Source: Saccharopolyspora dendranthemae | GTDB taxonomy: Bacteria > Actinomycetota > Actinomycetes > Mycobacteriales > Pseudonocardiaceae | Assembly: GCF_007829955.1 (NCBI RefSeq) | Contig: NZ_VIWX01000002.1 | Span: 186,001-250,000, forward strand | Length of the DNA: 64,000 nucleotides | Reading direction: 5' to 3' | Shown here: positions 27,042 through 37,759 of the stretch, piece after piece | How positions within the stretch are numbered: position 1 is the stretch's first letter | How the letters are laid out: every line of letters starts with the position of its first letter | Position numbers and translations under genes: made by a program | The notes under the pieces: model-generated | What the model was told of the DNA's origin: nothing | Databases searched by the model: none | What the model saw: only the letters and a program-made list of their open reading frames with translations

Positions 27042-27406
27042 GCGAGCTCCCTTCACGGGTGTTGTCCCGTTGTGAGGGTGATCGTGAGTGCGCGTGGCGC
27101 CCCCGGTCGTGGCCAAACGAGCTCCGGGGGCGTTCGCGTGTCCGGCCGGCGATCTGCCGGCCGCGCCTCTGGGGTGGTCGAGGCGCCCTGCGTCCCTGGG
27201 CGGTGAAATTTCACTTCTTCGTTGAAGTTCATCGTTCCCGCCGGTGAAACGCTGCACGGTCAGTATGCGATTGCTTCAACAGAGCGTCAATGTGTTTGTG
27301 GGGCAACGACTTGCCGTTAAGGTGCCGAAGTGCGAGTATCTGCTGGTCTTCAGCGCTTCAGTGAAGTTTGGTGAAATTCTCCGGCCAGAGTGAAGGAGAG
27401 GACGGG
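27042..27406. promoter_or_regulatory. Intergenic region with palindromes upstream of the HTH pair
   Basis: No gene is supported in this 365-bp gap. It contains a perfect 12-bp palindrome GTGAAATTTCAC (27203-27214), an overlapping inverted repeat ACTTC-N6-GAAGT (27213-27228), and further GTGAAATT and GAAGTT motifs close to the start of the downstream HTH gene (27358-27378). The AT-rich motifs stand out in GC-rich DNA and are plausible operators for the HTH regulators. No -35/-10 pair was convincing. Confidence 0.5.
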
Positions 27407-28420
27407 ATGGCTCGTCCAGGGAGCCATGGCGGAAGCGGGGAGCTCGGCTCGCGACTTCGTGAGCTGCGCGAATCCCGTGGTATGACGCAACTTCGGCTCG
27501 GGCGGGCGCTCGGCGTCGCGGTCTCGAGCATCTCCTCCTGGGAGAGCGGAGCCAAACTCCCGCCGCTCACCCGGTTGGCCGATTACGCCACGTTCTTCGT
27601 CTCCGGCGCGAGCTCGGGCGGAGTTCCGCCGGAGAACGCGCTGACCGGCGAACAGCGCGAAGAACGCCTGCGCCTCAAGCAGGAGCTCGACCGGCTGCGA
27701 GCGACGGGAGAGGATGTGAGCCCTTCGGTGGAACCCGGCGCGTCGCAGGACTTCTGGCACTTCCCGGACGACGGTCCGATCCTCATCGTCACCGGCGGCC
27801 TGACCGAGAAGCACTGGTCGCCGCTCGGCACGCCCAGCGAGCCGAACTTCCTGTCGCTGGCGCGCTGCGCCGATCTGGACGCCGCCGTGGAGCTGTTCGG
27901 GACCGTGCGAGCGGCCAACCCGCGCTCCGAGGTCGAGATCCGGCTCGAATACCTGGGTGACGACGACCTGCGGGCGCACCTGGTGTTCCTCGGCAGCGGA
28001 GCGATCAACCCGTGGGTGGAGTGGCTGACCGCGGAGTGGCCGGTCCGGCAGGTCCCCGACGAGGAGGTCGACGACGGCTCGGTGTTCGAGATCGACGGGG
28101 AGCGCAGGCTGAAGCCGAGCTTCCGCGGCGACCAGCTGATCGAGGACGTCGGCATGCTCGCCAGGATCCCGAACCCGAACAACATCCGGCGGACCCTGAC
28201 CTTCTGCAGCGGAGTGTTCAGCCGCGGCGGCTTCGGCGCGGTGCGCTGCCTGACCGATCCGCAGGTGAAGGACCGCAACCTCGCCTACCTCAACGACAAC
28301 GTCGACGACCTGGACCACTTCGGGATGTTGATGCGGGTGCCGGTGATGCGGCACGTGACCGGCACCCCGGACCTGCAGAACCCGGCGAACCGGCTGTACG
28401 AGTGGCGACCCAAGGGCTGA
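27407..28420 (+). CDS. XRE-family HTH protein with unassigned C-terminal domain (paralog 1)
   Basis: 337-aa protein. Residues ~15-65 form a Cro/C1-type helix-turn-helix (LGSRLRELRESRGMTQ, then LGVAVSSISSWESG). After a linker, residues ~120-337 form a domain beginning DFWHFPDDGPILIVTGG, with ADLDAAVELFGTVRAANPRSE, LRAHLVFLGSG, EDVGMLARIPNPNN and SRGGFGAVRCLTD. I have seen such C-termini in other actinomycete HTH proteins; I cannot name the fold. It may bind or sense a nucleotide. ATG at 27407 follows AAGGAG. The frame opens earlier (27368) but is not used. The next gene is a paralog, 20 bp away. Confidence 0.88.
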   Translation: MARPGSHGGSGELGSRLRELRESRGMTQLRLGRALGVAVSSISSWESGAKLPPLTRLADYATFFVSGASSGGVPPENALTGEQREERLRLKQELDRLRATGEDVSPSVEPGASQDFWHFPDDGPILIVTGGLTEKHWSPLGTPSEPNFLSLARCADLDAAVELFGTVRAANPRSEVEIRLEYLGDDDLRAHLVFLGSGAINPWVEWLTAEWPVRQVPDEEVDDGSVFEIDGERRLKPSFRGDQLIEDVGMLARIPNPNNIRRTLTFCSGVFSRGGFGAVRCLTDPQVKDRNLAYLNDNVDDLDHFGMLMRVPVMRHVTGTPDLQNPANRLYEWRPKG

Positions 28421-28440
28421 CCGAGGGGAGGCGGAAGGCG

Positions 28441-29448
28441 ATGGTGAGTGCGCTCCGGCCGGGACTCGGCGCGCGGTTGCGGGAGTTGCGCCAGGCGCAG
28501 GGCCTGACCCAGGGCAAGCTCGCCCGGGTGCTGGGCGTGGCGGTCTCCAGCGTCTCGCAGTGGGAGAGCGGTGTGAAGGTTCCGCCGCCCGCGAGGATCG
28601 GAGATGTCGCGACGTTCTTCGCGGCGGAAAGCACTGCGCGCAACGGGAAGTTGCCCTCGCTCGCCTCGCTGACCGAGGAGGAGCGCCGGAACCGCGCGGT
28701 CCTCAAGGACGAGCTCGACTCGTTGCGCTCCCGCGGCGAGAAGTCCGCTGGGGATCAAGGGTTCTCGGACTTCTGGCGGTTCGCCGACGGCGGGCCGGTG
28801 CGCATCCTCACCGGGCGGGTGCCCGCCAGGAACCTCTCGCCGCTGGCCTCGCCCGAGCGGCGCAACTACATCGGCATGTCCTCCTACGCCGACGGCGACT
28901 CGCTGATCGAGCTCTACGGCCACGTCCGGGCGCTCAACCCCGACTCCGACGTGCGGTTCGACATCGCCCGCCGGATCGATCCCCACGACCTGCAGGCGCA
29001 CCTGGTCCTGCTCGGCAGCCCGGCTATGAACCCGATGCGGCGGCAGGTGCGCTTCGGCCTGCCGGTGCGCCAGGTCGAGGTCGACGACCTCGGGCACGGC
29101 GAGATCTTCGAGGTCGACGACGAGTCCCGGCAGTACCGGCCGACGCTGCACGACGACCGGTTGATCGAGGACGTGGGGATGCTGGCGCGGTTCCCGAACC
29201 CCTACAACGTCCGCCGCTCCCTGACCGTGTGCAGCGGCGTGTTCACCCGAGGCGGATTCGGCGCGGTCCGCTGCCTGACCGACCCCGAGCTGCGCGATCG
29301 CAACCACGACGTCCTCGGGCGCCGGATCGCCGATCAGGACAACTTCGGAATGCTCATGCGGGTGCCCGTCGTGCGCGACGCGACCGCCACGCCCGACCTC
29401 AGCAACCCCGACACGTGGCTGCGCGCCTGGTCCCCGATCAAGTCCTGA
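28441..29448 (+). CDS. XRE-family HTH protein with unassigned C-terminal domain (paralog 2)
   Basis: 335-aa protein with the same architecture as the gene before it: HTH at ~10-60 (LGARLRELRQAQGLTQ, LGVAVSSVSQWESG), then the C-terminal domain (DFWRFADGGPVRILTG, LIELYGHVRALNPDSD, LQAHLVLLGSPAMNP, EDVGMLARFPNPYN, TRGGFGAVRCLTD, DNFGMLMRVPVVRD). The domain's order and most glycines and acidic residues are conserved between the two, so they arose by tandem duplication. ATG at 28441 behind GAGGGGAGG-type Shine-Dalgarno, 20 bp after the first copy; co-transcribed. Confidence 0.9.
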   Translation: MVSALRPGLGARLRELRQAQGLTQGKLARVLGVAVSSVSQWESGVKVPPPARIGDVATFFAAESTARNGKLPSLASLTEEERRNRAVLKDELDSLRSRGEKSAGDQGFSDFWRFADGGPVRILTGRVPARNLSPLASPERRNYIGMSSYADGDSLIELYGHVRALNPDSDVRFDIARRIDPHDLQAHLVLLGSPAMNPMRRQVRFGLPVRQVEVDDLGHGEIFEVDDESRQYRPTLHDDRLIEDVGMLARFPNPYNVRRSLTVCSGVFTRGGFGAVRCLTDPELRDRNHDVLGRRIADQDNFGMLMRVPVVRDATATPDLSNPDTWLRAWSPIKS

Positions 29449-29512
29449 GCTTCGAGGGGCGATGTGTCAGGCCCGGTGGTTACCGTCTTGGCATCACGTC
29501 CGAGGAGGAATC

Positions 29513-32051
<2,539 letters not shown>

Positions 32052-32561
32052 CTAGAACGCTTCGCGTCGAATTCGCTCGGCGGTTTCGTTCAGCGTGGAC
32101 CGCTGGGTGATGCGGCGTTCGGCGACGGTCCCGAGTCGATCGGCATCGTCGAACCAGCTGCGCATCTCGTCAGCGCCGAACTCGGCGGACTGCGGACGAG
32201 TCGCGTGCCGGCGCAGCGTCTCGAGCCAGCCGACGTCGAGGTAGTAGTAGAAGCTCAGGCCGGCGTGGTCGTCCTCGAGCCGCGCCAACATCTCCCCGTA
32301 CCGGCTCGCGGCCATGATCCCTTCGAGGATCACGTGGTATCCCTGGTCGAGGGCGAACCGCGTGGTCCGCGAGATCAGCTCGATGTTGGCAGCGCCAGGT
32401 CGATCGCGTTCGCGGAGCAGGATCCGCCGCAGGTAGTCCTGCTCGACCAACGCCACACCCCGTCCGAGTCGTTCGCGCAGTTCGCGCGCCACCGAGGACT
32501 TGCCCGCCCCGGAAGGGCCGCGCAGGACCACGAGTCGCGTGTCTTCGGTGCCGGTCTTCAT
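32052..32561 (-). CDS. Small P-loop kinase (zeta-toxin/CPT-like)
   Basis: 169-aa P-loop protein: Walker A GPSGAGKSS (~15-23), a YxR-type LVEQDYLRRILLRE, and a conserved GYHVILEGIMAASRYG. It looks like a phosphotransferase that modifies a small molecule, related to the chloramphenicol-phosphotransferase/zeta-toxin/gluconate-kinase-like group. No partner antitoxin is seen, so a toxin role is not supported. The ATG at 32561 overlaps the stop of the VOC gene before it (ATGA), so the two are co-translated. Substrate unknown. Confidence 0.85.
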   Translation of the reverse strand: MKTGTEDTRLVVLRGPSGAGKSSVARELRERLGRGVALVEQDYLRRILLRERDRPGAANIELISRTTRFALDQGYHVILEGIMAASRYGEMLARLEDDHAGLSFYYYLDVGWLETLRRHATRPQSAEFGADEMRSWFDDADRLGTVAERRITQRSTLNETAERIRREAF

Positions 32562-32992
32562 GACTTCGAGGCTGCTGCTACGCAGAATTCGTTGTCCTCG
32601 GGGTCGGCCATGACCACGTGGTGATCGGCCGCGGTCACGAGGAGCCGCGCTCCCGCCGCCGCGAGCCGATCGGCTTCGGCCAGGACACGTGCCCATCGCT
32701 CGGCATCCGTGCCGTGCCCGGGCACCCGGATGTCGATGTGGAGGCGGTTCTTCGCCGTCTTCGGTTCCGGGACCTTCAAGATCGCGAGGCGAGGGCCCGT
32801 CCCGTCGCGGGGGCGGAGCCAGGCGCCGTCCTCCGCGGAGTCCTCGGGATTCCCGTGGTGAGCCAGCCATGCAGCCCGGCTCGTGAACGGGGGTGGCGGT
32901 GGTTCGTCGACGTATCCCAGCGCGGTCTTCCAGAACTCGGCGAGGACAGCTGCGTCGTCGCAGTCGAGGGTCAGGTCGATTCCAACGTCCAT
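32558..32992 (-). CDS. VOC-family (glyoxalase-like) protein
   Basis: 144-aa single-domain VOC protein with the pattern IDLTLDCDDAAVLAEFWKTALGY, a common N-terminal signature of actinomycete glyoxalase-like proteins; RLHIDIRVP and VVMADPEDNEFCV complete the fold. Such proteins bind or modify small electrophilic or antibiotic molecules; the ligand is not evident. Translationally coupled to the P-loop kinase downstream, which suggests they handle one compound. ATG at 32992. Confidence 0.88.
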   Translation of the reverse strand: MDVGIDLTLDCDDAAVLAEFWKTALGYVDEPPPPPFTSRAAWLAHHGNPEDSAEDGAWLRPRDGTGPRLAILKVPEPKTAKNRLHIDIRVPGHGTDAERWARVLAEADRLAAAGARLLVTAADHHVVMADPEDNEFCVAAASKS

Positions 32993-33132
32993 GCCCGCAC
33001 CGTAGGCGAGGTGTAAGACACTCCGGCTGGTTCGGGGTTCGTCCGGAGCCCGGAATTCAGTGGAAATCCGTGTTCTGATTTCCCTTGAAATCCGAAGTTT
33101 CGCCCGGTCGGGTGTCGTTGGGTGGGGTGATC

Positions 33133-33335
33133 GTGGTTCATCGGACGGTTGTTGACGCGCACGTGGTTCTGGTGCGGGAGGGTTCTGTGCTGCTGAGCCG
33201 TCGGCGGGGGAGTTACGGCGATGGGTCGTGGCACCTGCCGTCCCGGGAAGCTCGATGTGGGGGAGTCGTTGGCGGAAGCGGCGATTCGTGTGCGTGTGGG
33301 GGTGGGTGTGGTGTGGGGCGAGGGGGAAGTTCTCA
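33133..33335 (+). pseudogene. Decayed NUDIX hydrolase fragment
   Basis: From GTG 33133 the frame reads VHRTVVDAHVVLVREGSVLL then RRRGSYGDGSWHLPS, a normal NUDIX start. Just after, a one-base shift is needed (near 33245) to continue with GKLDVGESLAEAAIRVRVGV, where the NUDIX box (GX5EX7REUXEEXGU) is only half preserved: the second Glu pair is missing. The frame then runs into a TCATGA palindrome. The gene is shifted, degraded and truncated to about half length, so a remnant. Confidence 0.7.
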
Positions 33336-33362
33336 TGAAAACTTCCCCCACCCCCACACCAC
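33308..33362. terminator. Long hairpin with TCATGA loop after the cholesterol oxidase gene
   Basis: Outer arms GTGGTGTGGGG (33308-33318) and CCCCACACCAC (33352-33362), inner arms GGGGGAAGTT (33322-33331) and AACTTCCCCC (33340-33349), and a loop containing CTCATGAA. It starts 24 bp beyond the cholesterol oxidase stop codon (33386, minus strand), so it should act as its terminator. It is the fourth copy of the TCATGA palindrome family found at 6583-6749. Confidence 0.8.
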
Positions 33363-33385
33363 GTTGGTGACGCGGGGCGAAGGGA

Positions 33386-34957
33386 TCAGAAGACGGTTCC
33401 GGCGTCGTGGGTGAGGAGTTCGTCGGTGGCTCGTTCGGCGACCGCTGCGATGGTCATCGACGGGTTGCAGGCGGCGGTGTTGCCGGGCATGAGGGCGCCG
33501 TCGAGGACGTAGAGGCCTTGGTGGCCCTTGACGCGGCCGGCGAGGTCGCAGACCACGTTCATCGAGGCGCCGCCCAGCGGGTGCCAGGTGTTGGGGACCA
33601 GCGAGGTGGTGTCGAGGCGGACCGAACCGTTGCCCGCGACCGCGGCAACGCGCTCGTCGATGCGCCGGGCCAGCAACGAATCCGCCTGTGACGGCCAGTT
33701 CAGCACCGCGTCGTCCTTGCTGGCGTCGTAGACGAACCGTCCGCGCCCGGAGCTGACGCCGTAACCGACGAGCATCGTGGTGCGCAGGTTCGGCATGGGC
33801 GGCAACGATGCCTGGATGACCGTGTTGGCCATCGTCGGGTCGCCCCACTCCTTGCTGCCGAAGACCACCGGGCCGCCCTGCGGTGAGCCGAAGTCGTCGG
33901 CGAAGTTCGTCCAGGTGTAGATGCGGTCGCCGTTGGAACCCCAGTTGGAGCCGAGGCCGTCGGGCATGTCCGGGATCTGGTCCTTGGCCGCGGCGCGCAT
34001 CAGCAACCGGGTGGTGCCCGCGGTACCCGCCGCCATCACCAGCGCACCGGTGGTGATGATCTTCTGCTCCAGCACGGTGCCGTCGGAGGCGATGCGGTCG
34101 ACGTGGACCTGCCAGCGGCCGTCGCGGGTCTTGGCCACGTCGGTGACGTTGTGCTGCTCGGCCACGGTGACCTTGCCGGTGGACTCGGCCTGGGCGATGT
34201 AGGTGACGTCGACGGAGTGCTTGCCGCCGTTGTTCACGCCGAACGCGCAATCACCGTTGGTGTAGGAGGGTTTCATCTCGCCGCGGAGCTCGCGCAGCGC
34301 GTAGTCCCAGTCGATCGGCATCGGGATCTTCTCCACCGAGTAGCCGGCCTTCTCGACGTTGCGGGCGAAGATCCGCGATGCGGTGTAGCTCTCGCTGTTG
34401 ATCAGCTCGTCCGGGGCGGTGGCGATCTTCAGCATCTCGGCCACCCGCCGGTAGTAGACGCGGTCCATCCGGGCGTAGTCGAGCCGCTCGGGCATGTTGG
34501 CGTTGAAGACCTCTTCGGTCGGTTGCAGCGTCATGCCCTGGTAGAGCAGCGACCCGCCGCCGACCCCGGCCGCGCACATGATGTCCATGCCGTTGCCGGA
34601 CACGCGCTCCAGCAGGCCCGTGTAGCGCTCGAACGGCGGCGGGGAGATCCCGAACAGCGACGGGCCCGAGCCCAGCCAGAAGAACCGCTTGTCGGGTGAG
34701 GCCAGGGTGGGGAAGGTGTCGGCGTTCGGGCCGGTCGGCCAGCGCTTGCCCCGTTCCAGCACGAGCACTGGCACCCCGGCCTGGGCGAAACGCAGCGCCG
34801 TCACGCCACCGCCGAACCCGGAACCGATGACGACCACCCGGTGCTCCTCGCGGGTGAGGGGCACGCGACCGGCCGCGTGCGCGTACGGGCCCAGCAGGGA
34901 CAGGCCTGTTGCCGCGGCGGTTCCGGCGAGCAGGGTGCGGCGGCTGAGTTCGGGCAT
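33386..34957 (-). CDS. Secreted cholesterol oxidase (GMC type)
   Basis: 523-aa class I cholesterol oxidase/isomerase, which oxidises cholesterol to cholest-5-en-3-one and isomerises it to the 4-ene. The N-terminal SRRTLLAGTAAATGLSLLG is a Tat signal, typical of Streptomyces ChoA. The FAD motif is GSGFGGGVTALRFAQAG, the flavin-loop is GVGGGSLLYQGM, and near the C-terminus HPLGG (~459) and NPSMTIAA (~496) supply the catalytic His and Asn. The protein is exported. It is divergent from a TetR regulator gene; a long hairpin follows. Confidence 0.94.
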   Translation of the reverse strand: MPELSRRTLLAGTAAATGLSLLGPYAHAAGRVPLTREEHRVVVIGSGFGGGVTALRFAQAGVPVLVLERGKRWPTGPNADTFPTLASPDKRFFWLGSGPSLFGISPPPFERYTGLLERVSGNGMDIMCAAGVGGGSLLYQGMTLQPTEEVFNANMPERLDYARMDRVYYRRVAEMLKIATAPDELINSESYTASRIFARNVEKAGYSVEKIPMPIDWDYALRELRGEMKPSYTNGDCAFGVNNGGKHSVDVTYIAQAESTGKVTVAEQHNVTDVAKTRDGRWQVHVDRIASDGTVLEQKIITTGALVMAAGTAGTTRLLMRAAAKDQIPDMPDGLGSNWGSNGDRIYTWTNFADDFGSPQGGPVVFGSKEWGDPTMANTVIQASLPPMPNLRTTMLVGYGVSSGRGRFVYDASKDDAVLNWPSQADSLLARRIDERVAAVAGNGSVRLDTTSLVPNTWHPLGGASMNVVCDLAGRVKGHQGLYVLDGALMPGNTAACNPSMTIAAVAERATDELLTHDAGTVF

Positions 34958-35089
34958 GCGGTACCTCCACGGCGAGTCCTCGTCGACTGAGCCGCGAGCT
35001 TAGGGAGCCAAAACGAGACATTGAACTGGTCGACGATCTCACTACTGGCGAGTAAGTTGGGTGCTCGTGTGGTTGTGCGGAGGTAGTCG

Positions 35090-35641
35090 GTGCTGAGCTC
35101 TCGCCGTACCGACGCGCGCCGCAACCGCGAGGTCATCCTCCGAGCCGCTGACGAGGCGTTCACCGAGGACGTCGACTTCGTGCCGCTGTCGGAGATCGCC
35201 CGCCGCTCGGGTCTGGGCCGGGCCACGGTCTACCGGCACTTCTCCGACCGCTACGCGCTCGGGATCGCGGTCGCCGAGAGCAAGCTGCACATGCTGCGCG
35301 AGCTCGTCGCCGAATGCGACTTCATCGAGGTGCTGGAGGAGCTGTTCGACGAGCAGATCTCGCGGCGTCCCCTGGTGCGGCTGTTCCGCGAGCTCACGCC
35401 GGCCGACCAGCGCCGGTACGCCGGTCAACTGGTCGCGATCCTGACCCCGGGACTGCGCGAGGCGCAGGAGGCAGGGGTCATTCGCAGCGACGTCGGCCCG
35501 GACGACCTGGCCCTGATCTGCGAGATGGTCGAGGGCGCCCTCGCATCGCACCTGCCCACCGGCGGTGTCGAATCGGTCGAGAGGGTCGTGAGAACCGTCC
35601 TCGCCGGCCTGCGCACGACGAGCGGCGCGGCTCCGGAATGA
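35090..35641 (+). CDS. TetR-family regulator
   Basis: 183-aa regulator. The N-terminal HTH (residues ~8-55) is RTDARRNREVILRAADEAF, then LSEIARRSGLGRATVYRHFSDR, the standard TetR signature; the ligand domain follows. It is divergent from the cholesterol oxidase gene with a 132-bp gap that contains the weak palindrome ACTGGCGAGT near 35045; local control of the oxidase is likely. Start: ATG-equivalent at 35090 is a TTG-type codon (cTG/gTG choice not certain), behind GGAGG. Confidence 0.85.
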   Translation: MLSSRRTDARRNREVILRAADEAFTEDVDFVPLSEIARRSGLGRATVYRHFSDRYALGIAVAESKLHMLRELVAECDFIEVLEELFDEQISRRPLVRLFRELTPADQRRYAGQLVAILTPGLREAQEAGVIRSDVGPDDLALICEMVEGALASHLPTGGVESVERVVRTVLAGLRTTSGAAPE

Positions 35642-35705
35642 GTTCTTCTTTCGTCGAAAGAACCGGGTTTCCCGTTTCCTCCTGAGAGCAGTTCTGTGTT
35701 TTCGA

Positions 35706-35734
35706 TTGATCGCCCACTCGCAAGTCATTAGTGT
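35706..35734 (+). promoter_or_regulatory. Sigma-70-type promoter of the ATPase/binding-protein operon
   Basis: -35 TTGATC (35706-35711), exactly 17 bp, -10 TAGTGT (35729-35734). The expected transcript start is ~35741, 38 bp before the ATPase ATG at 35779. No other operator is evident. Confidence 0.65.
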
Positions 35735-35778
35735 GGGCCGCTCTTCGCGTGATACGGGCTTCCTGGGGGTTGGCGATC

Positions 35779-37731
35779 ATGGCTGCAGAGCGGGGGATTC
35801 GACTTCAGGGCAGGGAGAGAACGATCTCCTTGGTCCGGGAGTTCGCGGCACGTCCGGAGAAAGGCGGTTTACCGCGCAACCGGCCGTCGCCGATCGTGGT
35901 GTTCACCGGTGGACGCGGCAACGGCAAGAGCGCTCTCCTGAAAGAGCTCGCCGACCGGATGGACCAGCAGATCCCGCACGCCAGCATCGACTGCGAACAG
36001 GCCGGCCACACGACCACGAGTGAGCTGCTGTCCGGGCTGACGTTCGAGTTGAACCTGCAGCGGGGCCGTTATCGGCGGCTCACCTTTCCTCGATTCTGGG
36101 TGGGCCACATCGCCATCTCGGAAAAGCTGAAGTCCACCGATCCCGATAGCGCGTGCCGCCAGATCGAAGGAACTCTGCGACGGCACGGCAGGAGCGACCA
36201 GCTCCGGACGTTCTTGGAGAGCAACGCTCCGGTGAACGTGCAGTTCAGCGGTGACGGCGCGAATTCCGTGCAGGCCCAGAACATCAACGGTCCCGTCATC
36301 TTCTACGGCGGGAGCCGCGGGCGGGTTCAGGACGCACGGCGCAGGCGGGAAGGGGTGCTCAAGGGCCTGTCCCGCCCGTGGCGCCGCCTCGACCTGGAAG
36401 GCGGGCGTCGTTGGTACGGCCACCAGGGGCGCGGATTGCGCCACGATTCCGGTCATGTCCTGGTGAACCTGAACCGGATCGCCGGCAGCCACGACGTCGA
36501 TGATCAGCGCGAGGCCGACGTGCTGCTGTGGGAGGCGTTCCTCGCCGACCTCCGGGAGAACTTCGGCAGGTGGAAGGCGGCCTCGTGGTCGTTGAACTGC
36601 GTGATCTTGTTCGACAACGCGGATTCGCCGCGGGGACGTCGCTTCCAGGAGGGGTTGATCGAGGCGCGAAGACGGCACCCGGCGCAGCCGGACCCGCTCA
36701 CCGTGGTCGCCACCAGTCGTTCGAGCGTGGACACGCCCGTGTTCGTCGAGCGGGCGAGCTACGCAGACCACCTGGAACGCGACCGCGACGTGTACCCCGT
36801 GATGCTGCCGGACCTCACCAAGCACGACGTCGTGGCCATGCTCGAAGGCCTCGACTTGACGTGGGGGAATCCGTGGAAGCTGGCCTCCGAGGTGCACACC
36901 TTCACCCGAGGGCACACCGGTTCCACCCGGATCGTGCTCGACACGCTCCAGAGCAGCCCGGAACCGGTGGACCTGCGAGCGGTGCTCGACACCGCGGCGG
37001 GTTCGGGAACCGTGGAGGACGAGTTGGTCCGGCAGTTGCTGCCCGGTCTGGACGGCGTCGTGTTCGACGACCTGGTGACCTGCTCGGCCGCCAGGGACCT
37101 CGGCCAGGCGCTCCGGATGTCGGTGGACAGCGGATTGCTGGGCAGCAACTCCCGGCAGCGTTCGAAGGAGCTGTTCGCGCCCGATCTGTGGGTGCCGACG
37201 GAGTCGGACGGACCCGTGGAGCTGCGTCCGGTGCTGCGCAGGTTGCTGCTGCGGAAGCTGGCGGACCGTCCGGAGACCCACCGGGCGAACTGGACCGGGG
37301 TGAACGAGTGGCTGCGCGACGATCGCCAAGCCGATGAGGTCAGCGAACTCCACCACCGCTTGGCCCTCGGCGAAGTCGGACCGGTGACGCGGAAGATGGC
37401 GGACTCCCTGCGCTCCAAGCCGATCCGCGAGTGGTTGGTCGTGCTCGAGGACGTCACCGGAGCGCCGAACCGCCTGAGCCACGGCTGCGACCCGATCGCA
37501 GAGGTCACCGCGCTGACCGAATGGGTGGACCCGCAGGACGTCCCGATCGCTCCGCTGGCCCGGCTGATCGCGTCGCTCTGGCTGGAGCGCGATCCGCTGG
37601 TGACTCCGCACCGGACGGCGTTGCTCGAGCAGATCGCGTGGGAGTTCCAGGAGATCGCGCCGCATTCGGGCAAGGGGCACGCGGTCCTGCGCGAGGAGGC
37701 CTTCAAGTACCAGCGCCGAGCCGAGCAGTGA
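35779..37731 (+). CDS. Large STAND-like P-loop ATPase
   Basis: 650-aa cytosolic protein. Walker A VVFTGGRGNGKSALL lies at ~40-54 and Walker B CVILFDNADS at ~274, followed by a sensor-like TVVATSRSS. Between them (~152-178) is a low-complexity segment VQFSGDGANSVQAQNINGPV, similar to the Gly/Asn/Val linkers seen in actinomycete STAND and conflict-system proteins. The C-terminal ~300 residues are helical with no motif I can name. The frame is open to 35731, but the ATG at 35779 is favoured by the promoter position. It is the first gene of a pair with the anchored binding protein 28 bp downstream. Confidence 0.8.
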   Translation: MAAERGIRLQGRERTISLVREFAARPEKGGLPRNRPSPIVVFTGGRGNGKSALLKELADRMDQQIPHASIDCEQAGHTTTSELLSGLTFELNLQRGRYRRLTFPRFWVGHIAISEKLKSTDPDSACRQIEGTLRRHGRSDQLRTFLESNAPVNVQFSGDGANSVQAQNINGPVIFYGGSRGRVQDARRRREGVLKGLSRPWRRLDLEGGRRWYGHQGRGLRHDSGHVLVNLNRIAGSHDVDDQREADVLLWEAFLADLRENFGRWKAASWSLNCVILFDNADSPRGRRFQEGLIEARRRHPAQPDPLTVVATSRSSVDTPVFVERASYADHLERDRDVYPVMLPDLTKHDVVAMLEGLDLTWGNPWKLASEVHTFTRGHTGSTRIVLDTLQSSPEPVDLRAVLDTAAGSGTVEDELVRQLLPGLDGVVFDDLVTCSAARDLGQALRMSVDSGLLGSNSRQRSKELFAPDLWVPTESDGPVELRPVLRRLLLRKLADRPETHRANWTGVNEWLRDDRQADEVSELHHRLALGEVGPVTRKMADSLRSKPIREWLVVLEDVTGAPNRLSHGCDPIAEVTALTEWVDPQDVPIAPLARLIASLWLERDPLVTPHRTALLEQIAWEFQEIAPHSGKGHAVLREEAFKYQRRAEQ

Positions 37732-37759
37732 CGTGCCGGCCTGATCGAGGGGATTCGCC

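Noticed and set aside
32052..32992. P-loop kinase and VOC protein as a toxin-antitoxin pair
   Set aside because: The kinase has no clear toxin features and the VOC protein does not resemble an antitoxin; small-molecule modification is simpler.
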